This document shows positions 53,138-63,427 of a DNA stretch of 64,000 nt, one piece after another. The stretch's first letter is position 1. Every line of letters begins with the position of its first letter. Made by a program: the position numbers and the translations under genes. The stretch lies in assembly GCF_024713975.1 (NCBI RefSeq), contig NC_091094.1, forward strand, positions 11,641,001 through 11,705,000, written 5' to 3'. The DNA is from Paralichthys olivaceus (taxonomy: Eukaryota; Chordata; Actinopteri; Pleuronectiformes; Paralichthyidae). The notes under the pieces were generated by a model. The model saw only the letters and a list, made by a program, of their open reading frames with translations. It had not been told where the DNA came from and did not search any database.

Positions 53138-54660
53138 GTGAACAGTGTTTCTGCTGAGGGGTGCCTGATTTCTTTCTGTTCTTCAGGGCGAGGTCATAAG
53201 TCTGTTTTTTTTCCTTTTGAATGCTATGCCTCTTCTATGGGGATAAAACTGGAGTGTGATAGGCAAAGATACTATATAAGAAATATACAAGTAAATAGAT
53301 ATAGATAAAATATACATGTTTGGCTCTTGAGTGAAAGAATTTTACATCCTTATAAAATGAATCAAATTCATCAGTTCGGTTGTTTATGATTCCAGTTTAT
53401 TCATTTAGCCGTAAATACCAACATTTACATTTACTGCAGAAACGTGAAATATCAGTTTTCAAAGCCTTTTCAGAAAGGTAACCTCTCCTTCTGTTTTATG
53501 CATTGCACAGATATTTTTTAATTGATTATAGTAAACATCAGTTAGTCTGTTTTTGAATGGTCTTCTACCCCCCCAGTTTTCCTGAATTGCAGCTTTTGTT
53601 GCCTCAGCGCAGCGCCGTGCCTCCACTGTAACATTCACTCGACATATTGCTGCTGTTGTTCTCTGGCGTTGCTGAACAGCGACTCCTGGTTTTCTCAGCC
53701 ACAATCCAAATTCCTCAATTTCTGCACCTGTTTCCAAGACAACTGACATGTAAAGAGGGCGGCTCAGGATATCGACTGTTTACTCTTGACCAGCTTGAGA
53801 ACTGTTCGTTCAAACTGTGACCGTTACGCTCAAGATTTCAAACTCACTCTCCCTTCATGGCCGCTGATGTTGTCGCTCCAAACTTTATATGAACTTCTCC
53901 TGTTGGTTCCAGTGAAGAAAAACTGAAACCCAAGATATTTGTTTCATCCATTTTTAATTCATGAGAGATTTCCATGGTGGTTTGATATGAGTCACAAATT
54001 ATGCCCAATGTGGGAAATCAGCCAAAAAGGGGAGTGTGGCTGAAATGAGCAAACTCACCCATTGGCAGCACGGCGTTGTGTAGGTGTAGCCGCAAGACAC
54101 TCAGTTGAGTAACTGAATAACAGGTTTATGCAGACACTGGCACCCTGCTGTGTAACCACCTCCCCATCAGACTAAATCACCTAAGAATTATTTCGTGCAG
54201 TATTCCTGTGATATTTTCTTTCTTTGGTGGTGTTATCCCAGTATTCTCTTTTTTTTGTTATCAATACGGAGCCTGATGTCTCAATCTGACAACCCACATT
54301 ATCTTTCCCACTGATGATTATGCTGGAATTATTCACTAAAAGGTGAAACCAGTCAAGCAAAAGAAATAATGTGATTTTTCACCCCAGAATAGCAGCACAG
54401 GTTTTGCTTATGAAACCTGATATTTTAGTGTATGAGTGACGTGGAAATGATGGCGTGAGGAAACGGGTAGATGAAGCTTTTTTGCTGGTTATCTTGATGC
54501 ACGTTCTAATGAAAGGTCCAAAAACTGAACATTGTATCGGCAAAGATTTTTGAGCTGATGTTTGTTCAGTGTCAGATTTCTCTTAGTGGCTGAAGTATTA
54601 CAACACTTAATGTTTACACGATCAGGCAATTTTGTTCCCTTTTCATTTCTAACTAGTAGA
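53138..54660. other. Intergenic sequence, nothing recognised
   Basis: A 96-codon minus-strand frame at 53459-53749 has no known relatives. A near-palindromic pair is present: 54370-54480 (TTTCACCCCAGAATAGCAGC ... GTGACGTGGAAATGATG) and its reverse complement at 55060-55170; see findings. Confidence 0.4.
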
Positions 54661-54664
54661 TTAC

Positions 54665-54855
54665 AAACCTGCCATGTTTTTTATATTAGTCCAGACTGGA
54701 CAAACGAAACACTCTTTGAGTTTTTATGACAACTGAAGGCTACCACAGTTTCTTTTTCATTTTTGGAAGGGGAGGATGAAGTGAGGGGTGTTCAGCTGCA
54801 ACATGCAATTTCAACACTAGATATCACAAAATTCTACACACTGTACCTTTAACAT
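54665..54855 (-). repeat. MITE-like repeat, family B (copy 3, truncated)
   Basis: Reverse orientation: TTAGTCCAGACTGGACAAAC, TTTGAGTTTTTATGACAACT, CAGCTGCAACATGCAATTTC, ending CACTGTACCTTTAA. Confidence 0.65.
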
Positions 54856-55060
54856 GTCTGGTTTTTCTTTCATCAAGCTCCATTCTCCCAATCAATGAAA
54901 TATTGGAATATCTCTCAATGTTAAAGAAAGAAAATAAATAAATCCTGTATCTGCCACCTGATAAACAGTAGATCCACAGCAACATTGAATGGACACATAC
55001 TGAATCCTACCACCAGGTTCTGTGGAAATCTATCCATGAAATCTATGCTGGTTTTTTACA
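54856..55060 (-). repeat. MITE-like repeat, family A (copy 9, truncated)
   Basis: Contains TGGAATATCTCTCAATG, CCTGTATCTGCCACCTG, GTAGATCCACAGCAACATTG and CATACTGAATCCTACCACCA in family order. It abuts a family B copy, so the two elements form a nested or adjacent pair. Confidence 0.5.
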
Positions 55061-55309
55061 TCATAAAAGCTTCATCTACCCGTTTCCTCGCGCTATCATT
55101 TCCACGTCGCTCATACACTAATATCAGGTTTCATAGACAAAACCTGTGCTGCTATTCTGGGGTGAGAAATCCCATCATTTCTTTTGCTTGACTGGTTTCA
55201 CCTTTTAGTTTATAAATAATAATTCCAGCATAATCATCAAAAGAACAAGATAATCAGGTCTGACTAAATGTTGTCTTTAAACCTAATAACCTCTGTTAAC
55301 ACTATTTGA

Positions 55310-55480
55310 TATATTTTTCTCAAAACTTGCTCCTCTATGCTGATGATACACAACTGTATCTTGCTGTCAAATTGATTCAAGAGCAAGAAAAAAACTCAAT
55401 GACGATCAAGTTGTCCAATTTTCTTAGCTGCTGTTCCTGGGATGATGATATAAAGCTTAGTTTATAGGTTTTGGCAGTAA
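55310..55480 (+). mobile_element. LINE reverse-transcriptase fragment
   Basis: Conceptual LLLYADDTQLYLAVK at about 55327-55372 contains the YADD motif in its usual L2/Rex-type context. Only a short, decayed piece remains. Confidence 0.65.
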
Positions 55481-55734
55481 ACAGGATCATGTATTAGTCA
55501 GAACACAGGAATGAAGCTGAGGAGATGAGGTTTCTTCTCTGAATTACATTACAGCAGTATTCACTGGTGCACATGCATTAATCTGAAATAACATAAAAAT
55601 CCTAATAAGGCACTGACACCTTGACAGCAACAGGACATAAAGTACTGAGAAGTATGTGCACCAAATCAAACCATCCAGAGTCATGTAAACATTACATTTA
55701 TAAATAGCTGTGTATGGAAATTAAAAAACCTGAA

Positions 55735-55880
55735 AACTAGAAAAGATTGTTATTGTCATTATACTCAGATACAATGGAATCATTAGCGGTTTCTCTCTCC
55801 AGTCAAATGTAGATATATATAAGTATATAAGCATGTAAATAAAACAGTCAAACTCAATTAGCAGAATAAAAACATTGACA
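55735..55880. repeat. LINE 3'-end-like fragment
   Basis: AAAGATTGTTATTGTCATTA, TACTCAGATACAATGGAATC and a following AT-rich stretch resemble the 3' tails of fish LINEs. Confidence 0.35.
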
Positions 55881-57470
55881 TAGATACCTATATACAAAGA
55901 TTAAGGTTGTACTCATAGTACTTTTAAAAACTAGCATACATAGAGTGAAAAGTTATCTATGCAAACTTGATACATCCTCCAGTCAATTAGATTTTCAGCA
56001 TCTCTCTCATACTCATTACAAATATCTCTCATCACATTTGGCACATGGCAACGGAGCAACAGACACTTTCTGTCATTGACTCGACAGTCGGAGCACGTTA
56101 TCACAAACTGGATCAGACAGGAAGAAAAGGAGGATGTCGCTCCTCACAGGTACGAGTAACAGAATGTGATGCATGCCAAACTCAAGAAGCGACACTTTCC
56201 ACATACGACAGAAAAACATTCAGCGATGTACATACGACAAAACCAAATAACCGGAGCATTAGAGAGATAAACAGACAGAAAAAGTCTGAGAAGTTTGACT
56301 GTGATAAGCAAATCCACTGGTCCAGCCTGGATCCAATTTAACAAGTTAACTATGAATTGCAAAACGTCCATTATTGTATTATTTTATTCTTTTTCATCAT
56401 GCGAATTAAATATAGCAGTTGGGCTTTTAATGGGAACAAAGAGAGCTTTTTCTTTTACCTTTCATTTCTTCCTCAGTTGGATGTTAAAGTGTTATTATTA
56501 GATAGATTGGATTGATACAGTAGATTTGATTCAATACATTTTTTGAACTTTTAAATTCCTGTGAAATGTCTTTAAGTAAAGTTTTTTCTAGTGCTTAAAA
56601 AATCTGCAGTATTTCAAACTTTTGATCAGAAGATTCAGTCGTATTCAAATTCAATTCATGAACCCAGTAAATTGCTCTATCATGCTTTTCCGGGAAACAT
56701 ATTTGAGAATATATTTCTTCTCAATAAATTGTATTTGAAAAAGTAATGAAAGATTTCAGACATAAATATTTATGCAAACTCTTGGTTTTCATAAATGTGA
56801 ACAGTGTTTTCCTACGTTCGCTGCTTCAGTTCACAGCCAGGGCATCAGATCTCACTGTAACACACTGAAAATAAACAAAGTGCCAATTTGCTGTGTCATT
56901 TTTAGATGCTGTGACACTCGTTTATATGTTTCCAATTACAGTCGGCAGAAGTTAATCAGACTAAAGACTGAGCTGTATGAAAATGATTCCCAGAGTCATC
57001 ACAAAGAGACGTTAAATGTTTAGTCAGTTATTTCTGTCTCCAGTCACGTCAGTCGGTGAATTGTTGAGTTTGGTGAATGCTGAGTCGTTCCAACTGATGA
57101 GGTAGTTACAGCGTCAACAACCAGAACAGCAAGATCAAACAAATCTATGAATATATGATAGAGTGAGATAATATGAGCTTATTATGAGCTCATATTCATT
57201 GCTTTTGATTCTTATGGGGTATTTTCTTTATTGACAAGTGCAGACAGTGACATATATAAACAGGAGCAAGAAGTTTCATGTCAAAGGGATTTGTCTATTT
57301 CAGAAGCTCCTCACAAAACGCCATGTGACGTTACGCTTTTCAAATCTCCTTTTGATACCATGTGACATGTCGGTAGAGGTCATGCGGATAACATATTGTC
57401 ATGTGAAGCCGAGGAGACAGCTGAGAGCTAATCACGCAGTGAGACAGAGAGACGGACAGATGGACGAACA
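55881..57470. other. AT-rich intergenic sequence
   Basis: No gene recognised. Open frames of 98 codons (56045-56341) and 83 codons (56772-57023) have no family resemblance. Confidence 0.4.
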
Positions 57471-57479
57471 CACTTGATG

Positions 57480-57780
57480 CATATTCTCTCCAACATGCGT
57501 CCCCCTAACAAGAGCTCTCAAGGTCACGAAGATGAAAAAGCAAAAATCATCTGGTCCCGCTCTAACACCACCCTTCCTCCCCTCATCTCCTTGTTTTTCT
57601 TCGCCCCACTCTCTCTCCCTCTGTCTTTTTCACTCTCTTCTCCCTGCGTCGTCTCCATGATCAGGCGGCAGACAGCGTGTAAGTGCTCTAACCCAGAGAA
57701 GTCTCCAGGAGCCCTCGTGATTGGCTGTGCTCTGTGGCACTGTTCACAATCGATTAAGGCACGGTGAGCTCCCGTTAACA
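57480..57780. promoter_or_regulatory. Candidate conserved non-coding element 3
   Basis: Sequence of higher complexity and GC content, including GTGTAAGTGCTCTAACCCAG, GAGCCCTCGTGATTGGCTG and CACAATCGATTAAGGCACG. A 97-codon frame (57474-57767) ends CSNPEKSPGALVIGCALWHC..., without a known relative. It could be an enhancer or an unrecognised exon. Confidence 0.25.
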
Positions 57781-58314
57781 GCTTTTCTCTGCTGCTCCTG
57801 TGGCTTTGATACTGTCACATAGACTCTAACTATGCCCTTAACCCTTCATCCACTGTGCTCTCTCCGTCTCTTTGCACTTTTCCTTTTCACAGCCGTACAC
57901 TCTCTCACTCTATTGCCTCTCAAAGACATTCTCACAACTTTCACTCCAGGCTTGTGTAGCTCTCTCTTTTCTCTTTTTTTCAGAGTTCTTAAGGCACTTT
58001 GAGCCTCTTCTCTCCTCACTCACCTTGTCCTGTCATCTTACATTTCAGTCACTTTTCTGTCCTCGGAGGAAAAGAACAAAAGACCAAAAAACAGAGATAA
58101 AAGCGAGATGTCCTCTATAGAGATGGTGAGTAAGATGCCAAACATTATGGTTCACGTCCTGCATAATATCAGGGTGTGGGTGTAACTTTATTCACCTGTG
58201 CTTAAAAGTTATTTCCTGCACTTAGTTTAACATACACCCATAGATGCATTACAGAATGGGCCTAAAGGATCTGTATAAAGTAATAGAGCTTAACTATCAA
58301 TCAATTATCATTAC

Positions 58315-58440
58315 CGCTCATCCTAAGTGTCAATGAGGGGCTGTGGCCAATCACAGCTGACATTGAACAAGAGGCGGGATTCACTCTGTACAGGTCGCCA
58401 ACTTATCACAGACAGAGAGTGGCCAAATGTCCCAAGCGCA
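58315..58440. repeat. Dispersed teleost repeat, short copy
   Basis: GGGGCTGTGGCCAATCACAG, CTGACATTGAACAAGAGGC and TGTACAGGTCGCCAAC match the same repeat family as 8885-9180. Confidence 0.5.
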
Positions 58441-58795
58441 CAGAAAACAAACACAGAAATGATGAGATGGTAAATAAAAAAAGATCAAATGAAGATGCAA
58501 GATGACTAAAGAAAACCATGAAATGAGCAAAAAGAGATTTAAAACAACCACAAAGACAGAAACGCTAAACGCAGAGTGACCAAAGGAGACAGAAAATGAT
58601 CAGAGATGCAAACAGGAAAGAGAAGTAGAACAACCCCAAAAAGAAATAAAAAGTTAGACGACCAAAAGACATGTTTAATGATCACAAAGAAACACCGAAC
58701 AACCACAAGGAGACAATGAGCAAAAAGAGGCACAAAATGTCCAACAGACGCACAAACAACAACCAGATGAAAAACAACTACAAAGAGTGACATCT
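58440..58795. repeat. Degenerate A-rich minisatellite
   Basis: Imperfect units of roughly 15-25 bp built on ACAACCACAAAGA and AATGA(T/G)CA motifs recur throughout, producing strong strand asymmetry in A over T. An 87-codon minus-strand frame (58539-58802) rich in V, F and C is a by-product. Confidence 0.6.
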
Positions 58796-59980
58796 CTTTC
58801 ACTTTCAGGTCTTACACAGGAGGTGTGGGTGGGATGTTTACCTTTTCCGTAGAGTGAGGACAGCTTCAACACATTGGACCTGACATACTTTTGGACTTTT
58901 AGTTTATTTTGTTTTCAAAAAAATGAACACATGCAGACCTACAAACATATTTTAGAATCAGTGTACTTCGAACCTGCACAGAGCTCTTTTCTCAGTCCTG
59001 TGGTAAACATCACTGAAGCTGTTAAGCTGAATGAGAGTAGAACACAGCAGACAGGTTCCACAGTCATGTTAGAGGACATGAGCAGAAAGGTTTTGGCCGT
59101 TACTGCTGCATATTTTTTTAATTTGGGAAACTCCCAACATGTGTAGCAGCAAAATATTTCTCTAGGATGTCCAATGTGCTAAGATCAAGTTGGAAAATAA
59201 AGGGTAAGGGCAGGTTTCATGTTCATGTTGTCTTTTAATGTTTTTCTCTCCATGACATGCAGCAAATACTACGAATGGATTGTAAACAAATGTCTTTATA
59301 TTATGGCTAAAAGAGAGAAAATAATAATTCCCCTCATTTAGGAAATCTACATATTTGTGAGAGGGGGGCATTTAAAAACGGTGGTGGTAGTTACATACAA
59401 CAAAATCACCGCCTTTGCTTTCTTTTCTTCATACCAGCAATTAAATCATTACTCCGTCGCAGTCTTTTCTGTTCTTCCGTGTATCTCCGCCCACCTTCGG
59501 AAGAAAGACCATCAGTGTGTTTGTGTAAAAGGAGAAATGCAATTCGCATTAAACTGCAACCAAAATGTGAGTTCCCAGCTTTTTCAAAGACTGAGCATGT
59601 ATCAGAAGGCAATGGAAGAAAGTGTTGCCTGAAGAAAATTATGTTTTTTTTTTGAATATGGTTTTTATTGTCAAAGGCAGAAAACCATTCTCTCAGACAC
59701 ACAAAGGCTGCGCAGTGAGAGAGGCCAATGGCTCGATCTGCACAGATGGAGTGTTCTTTTCTTCTCCCTTTTTTCTATTTTCTCTGCTGTGGCTCACAGA
59801 AAAAGCTTTAAGTGGCATTTAACTCTTCTACTTGCAGCAGACATGGCCCGCAGCAGCTAAACTCATTTTCTGTGGATGTGAACATACCTGGATCCCAGAT
59901 ATTTGTTTCTGTTTGACGGAGAGTGTTCTGAGAGAGCAATTCTGTTCTATAAGATTTATTCTTTACATTACAAAAAAACA
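58796..59980. other. Intergenic sequence, nothing recognised
   Basis: Open frames of about 60-98 codons on both strands lack any recognisable domain. Confidence 0.4.
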
Positions 59981-59984
59981 TGTT

Positions 59985-60190
59985 CCTGCAAATGTATCTT
60001 GATGTAAATAAAGATTGATGACGCATTTCTTCTTCCTCCCGTTACCCATGAAGCCAAAATATCCCAGACACGAATGCTGCCATCCTGCGCTGTGGACATC
60101 ATCTGGAGCCACATCGCTGTAGTAGTGATCAGGTGATGGACACTTGGTCTTGAGGTCCCACTGATACACGCTTTGACAGTCTCAGCTGTC
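59985..60190 (-). pseudogene. WD40-repeat-like remnant
   Basis: On the minus strand, one frame reads VYQWDLKTKCPSPDHYYSDV (60169 downward) and the next frame reads AQDGSIRVWDILASW (about 60090-60045). DGSIRVWDI is a classical end of a WD40 blade, and YQWDL looks like another. The two lie in different frames about 20 codons apart with no room for an intron, so this looks like a broken or retroposed piece of a WD-repeat gene. The parent gene is not identified. Confidence 0.3.
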
Positions 60191-60344
60191 AATCATGACA
60201 TTTCACCCTGATTTTAAAGCATCAGGCCTTTAAGTGACTTGATTATGGTTCGGTATAAAATGGTCTTTACTGATAGAAACAAGCGTTGACTATTGGCATG
60301 TGGGGGGCTCATGGAGTTGAGCGGATTGTCCACTAATTGGACAT

Positions 60345-60480
60345 TAAAGGTACAGTATGTGGTTCAATCTCTGGCTCCTCCAGGCCCTGGATCAGACACC
60401 TGGGTCCGTGTCCTTGGGCAAGACACTGAAGTCCACATTGCCCCTGATGGCACTGATGGTCAGTGTGTGATGTGAGAGTT
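60345..60480. repeat. Dispersed fish repeat (hAT-like fragment)
   Basis: GGTTCAATCTCTGGCTCCTC, TGTCCTTGGGCAAGACACTG and CATTGCCCCTGATGGC are phrases of a common fish repeat, probably a non-autonomous DNA transposon. The class is from memory. Confidence 0.5.
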
Positions 60481-60533
60481 GAGGAGTGCTACATATTGTA
60501 GTAGAATAAGAGTGTGTGTGTGTACGTGCATCT

Positions 60534-60663
60534 CTCTGTCTGTCTGTCTGTCTCTCTTGTCTGTCTGTCTCTCTCTCTGTCTTTATATCTGTCTGTCAGT
60601 CAGTCTGTCTGTCTCTCTGTCTGTCTGTCTGTCTCTCTTGTTTGTCTCCCTGTCTGTCTGTCA
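60534..60663. repeat. (CTGT)n/(CT)n microsatellite
   Basis: Interrupted CTGT tetranucleotide repeats of about 130 bp. The 63-codon frame across it is an artefact. Confidence 0.9.
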
Positions 60664-61525
60664 TCCATGAAAAGTGATCTTCTGTGGTGAAGTCAAATAT
60701 CCGTCATCTCTGCGTGGACTGTTTAGCTCTGTGACTTCATATTATTTCCTCCTTTGCTCCTGACTGACAACACATAAATTCCCCTTGAGGGGGTTGTCAC
60801 TTGAATGCAAACATACTATGCTGTTTTTATTTAAATGACTGATGCTGCTGCTGAGGACAATTTACTTAAGGCAGCAAGCACGGGTGTGAAGGTCGGGGGT
60901 GATGGATAGGCATATAGACAGTGGGGGGGTGGTTAACTAACCATACTTTTCCATTAGCACAATTTATCCCAAACATTGACTTTGACAAAAAAAATACATT
61001 TTAGAGAGACATGGTTCTCACAAACAAACGCTGATCTTATAGAATATGATGCATTGCTGTAAATGAAACTACCCCACAGTATAAAAACGTATACAGCCGT
61101 AAAATGCAACACCAGATGAAATACTAAACCCTTTTACTGCACTCCAAGAATTTGTACTAGTTGTACTTGTAGTACATTTTTCTGATAATACTTTTACTTA
61201 ATTAAGGATTTGAATGAATGACTTTTACTTTGTGTGGAATGAGAATGAGAAGGATCTGAATAGTTCTTCCTTCCATGTACAACTTAGGTCTCTCTGTTTC
61301 TCTACACTCAGATGTTCCAGCCTGAATGCATTATAGGGAAGAGCTGAGAGATTCAATGCCTCCCTCTTTGATTGTTTCCCCAGAGGACTCAGACTTGAGA
61401 GGATTCTAGCTAAGCAGTGTGTGTTTGTGTTGTGTGCATGTGGTGTGTATGTAGTGTGTGTCAGGTGATGGAGATCTCCAACACAGAATATTGCAGGACA
61501 ATCAACCTGTCGGTGTCTGATGTGT
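60664..61525. other. Intergenic sequence
   Basis: Nothing coding. 61105-61240 (CTTTTACTGCACTCCAAG, AATACTTTTACTTAATTAAG) is another piece of the TACTTTTACT-type repeat. 61410-61465 is TG-rich. Confidence 0.4.
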
Positions 61526-61529
61526 GCTC

Positions 61530-61935
61530 AAAGCCCTCTGGGTGGTGTAGTTTGTGTCGCTCTCCCCACCAGTATCACAGCTAACTGCCCTTGATGGCAG
61601 GTGCCACATGTATCGGAGCGATGAAGATGTCGCACTCTCTCTGAGCCGACATGACCTCCAGGGGCCCTCAGCTCATCGTGTTTGTTTGGAGATGGATCTT
61701 GTTGGGACCTTGCCGGTTTATGGTGTCCACTGGCTGGCTCCTCTCTCCTCGGAGGTGTAATCACAGCAGACTGCATGTCACAGCGCCCTGCTCTAATTGG
61801 CCTGTCACTCTCTGTGCGCTGGGGGGAGGGGCTGGCCTTTGTGGGGCTGCCATGGCGACTGGGCCATTTAATGAGAACGAGCACGCTGTGACTAATGACA
61901 TCCCTGAGCCCATCGGATATACCGCAAATGGACAA
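61530..61935. promoter_or_regulatory. Candidate conserved non-coding element 4
   Basis: About 400 bp of complex, GC-balanced sequence without repeats: for example CAGTATCACAGCTAACTGCC, GGTGTAATCACAGCAGACTG, GCTCTAATTGGCCTGTCACT, CATTTAATGAGAACGAGCAC. All six frames have breaks or lack a sensible product (the longest is 135 codons, minus, 61528-61935). The texture is typical of developmental enhancers; conservation cannot be tested here. Confidence 0.35.
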
Positions 61936-62069
61936 TTTGTTGCGTTACTCACACACTCGCACAACAATACACAAGCATAAAGGCACACACCTCAGCGTGG
62001 TCAGACCTCATTGATTAGAACCGACAGTTTCCCCTCTGCCTTTTTTCAACGTGAATCAATGCATGACAA

Positions 62070-62480
62070 GTGGACTTCAGCATTACTGCTAAGGCTATCA
62101 TCCATTCTCATCCACTTCAAAAATTAATGGTTTTATCCAATAAGGCTGCTGCTAATGTTATGTGGAGATATTAACTGCAGCTTAAGATAGGCATTAACTA
62201 TTAGGTGGGTCATTGCTCAGCAGCCCTTAATAGGAGACATAACGCATATCATCCATAACAGGAACGTGGATTTAAAGCGAGGCGAGATAACAGCCGAGCA
62301 TGTTCACCGGACAGAGAGAAAGAGACTTTTACTCGATCGGCTTCCATCTCCGCCCATCATCCTGTTTATTGGTCCATTAGTGACCAAGCGGCAGCATGAA
62401 ATGTCTGGATATCTATCATAGTCTGTACATAAAAATCTATCAAGGATATCTCTCCCTGAGCTGGACGGCACTCTGCCATA
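62070..62480. promoter_or_regulatory. Candidate conserved non-coding element 5
   Basis: Complex sequence dense in TAAT/ATTA and GATA-like words: AAAAATTAATGGTTTTATCC, CTGCTGCTAATGTTATGTGG, CATTAACTATTAGGTGGGTC, GGCGAGATAACAGCC, CATCCTGTTTATTGGTCCAT. No ORF. Together with element 4 it makes a 0.9-kb block with enhancer-like texture. Confidence 0.35.
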
Positions 62481-63009
62481 TTCCCTGATTTCTCAGCAGG
62501 TAACGACGTGCCTAAAACAACAGCCAGTCACAGTTTAAGGTCATGAATGCAGTCAAGTTCACAGGGCAAACACAAATCTTCACACGTGTATTTTTTAACA
62601 CAAGAGGTGAGATTTTTATATCTTATTACAATAGGTGGGACCTTGAAAACATGGCTCCATACCACAAACAGTACTGCACAGGATAGCGTCACCTGTATCC
62701 CGTATATTATAACTTCATTTTTGCACAACAGGAGGAGGTGCATACACATCGCCCATCTTTATTTACAGTCTATGGACTGGATCAACCAGAGAGTGGAGAT
62801 TTTGCTCGTCAAACGTCTGGTTATTTCTTGGTGGAGCTAAAACCACACGTTGTTCCTCCACAGCTCCACCTATGATAAGAAATGACACACAAGTCCCAAC
62901 AGGTGTAGAGTGGAGTATAAACAGGGGCACTGCTGTTATCACACTGTGCTAAAATTCCACCATGAATTAGTGCCTTGGTGGGACATTGTGTCCAGAGTTC
63001 AACATGCTT

Positions 63010-63190
63010 GCAAAGTCAAAACATGAATTGAAATTCCAGGGAGAGTCTGGGCCCCTGCTGCAAACCTTAGTTAATCAGCAGAGATAATATTTTTGCTAAA
63101 CAACATTGTCATCAGTGATTACTAATAAGGGCTCTAAGGGATGTCAGCAGAGTGACGGGGGAGTGCTCGTGGGCTGAAAAAGTGGACGAA
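63010..63190. promoter_or_regulatory. Candidate conserved non-coding element 6
   Basis: CATGAATTGAAATTCCAGGG, CTTAGTTAATCAGCAGAGAT and GTGATTACTAATAAGGGCTC form another complex, homeodomain-motif-rich patch. Weak evidence. Confidence 0.25.
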
Positions 63191-63320
63191 CGGTCGAGAT
63201 GGATTGTTGAACCACTCAGCTTTCATTTTAGCTGTCTTTGTTTTCCTCAGTGGGTCTTCAGACCTACATGGCTGCGTCAGTAAAAGCATAGTTTTTGTCA
63301 ACAAGCTGCCATTTTGCATG

Positions 63321-63409
<89 letters not shown>

Positions 63410-63427
63410 CCCCACGCACACACACAC
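63321..63427. repeat. (CA)n microsatellite
   Basis: About 44 perfect CA units followed by a CCCCACG interruption and more CA. Four reported frames over it are artefacts. Confidence 0.95.

Noticed and set aside
56045-56341. 98-codon ORF starting MATEQQTLSVIDSTVGARYH
   Set aside because: It has an ATG, but no domain, no splice signals and AT-rich codon use. It was not rejected with certainty, only for lack of support.
57474-57767. 97-codon ORF inside candidate element 3
   Set aside because: Low-complexity leucine/serine middle, no family resemblance; listed only as possible non-coding element.
60340-60480. tRNA-like GGTTCAATCTC box
   Set aside because: It belongs to a dispersed repeat; no A box at the right distance and no cloverleaf.
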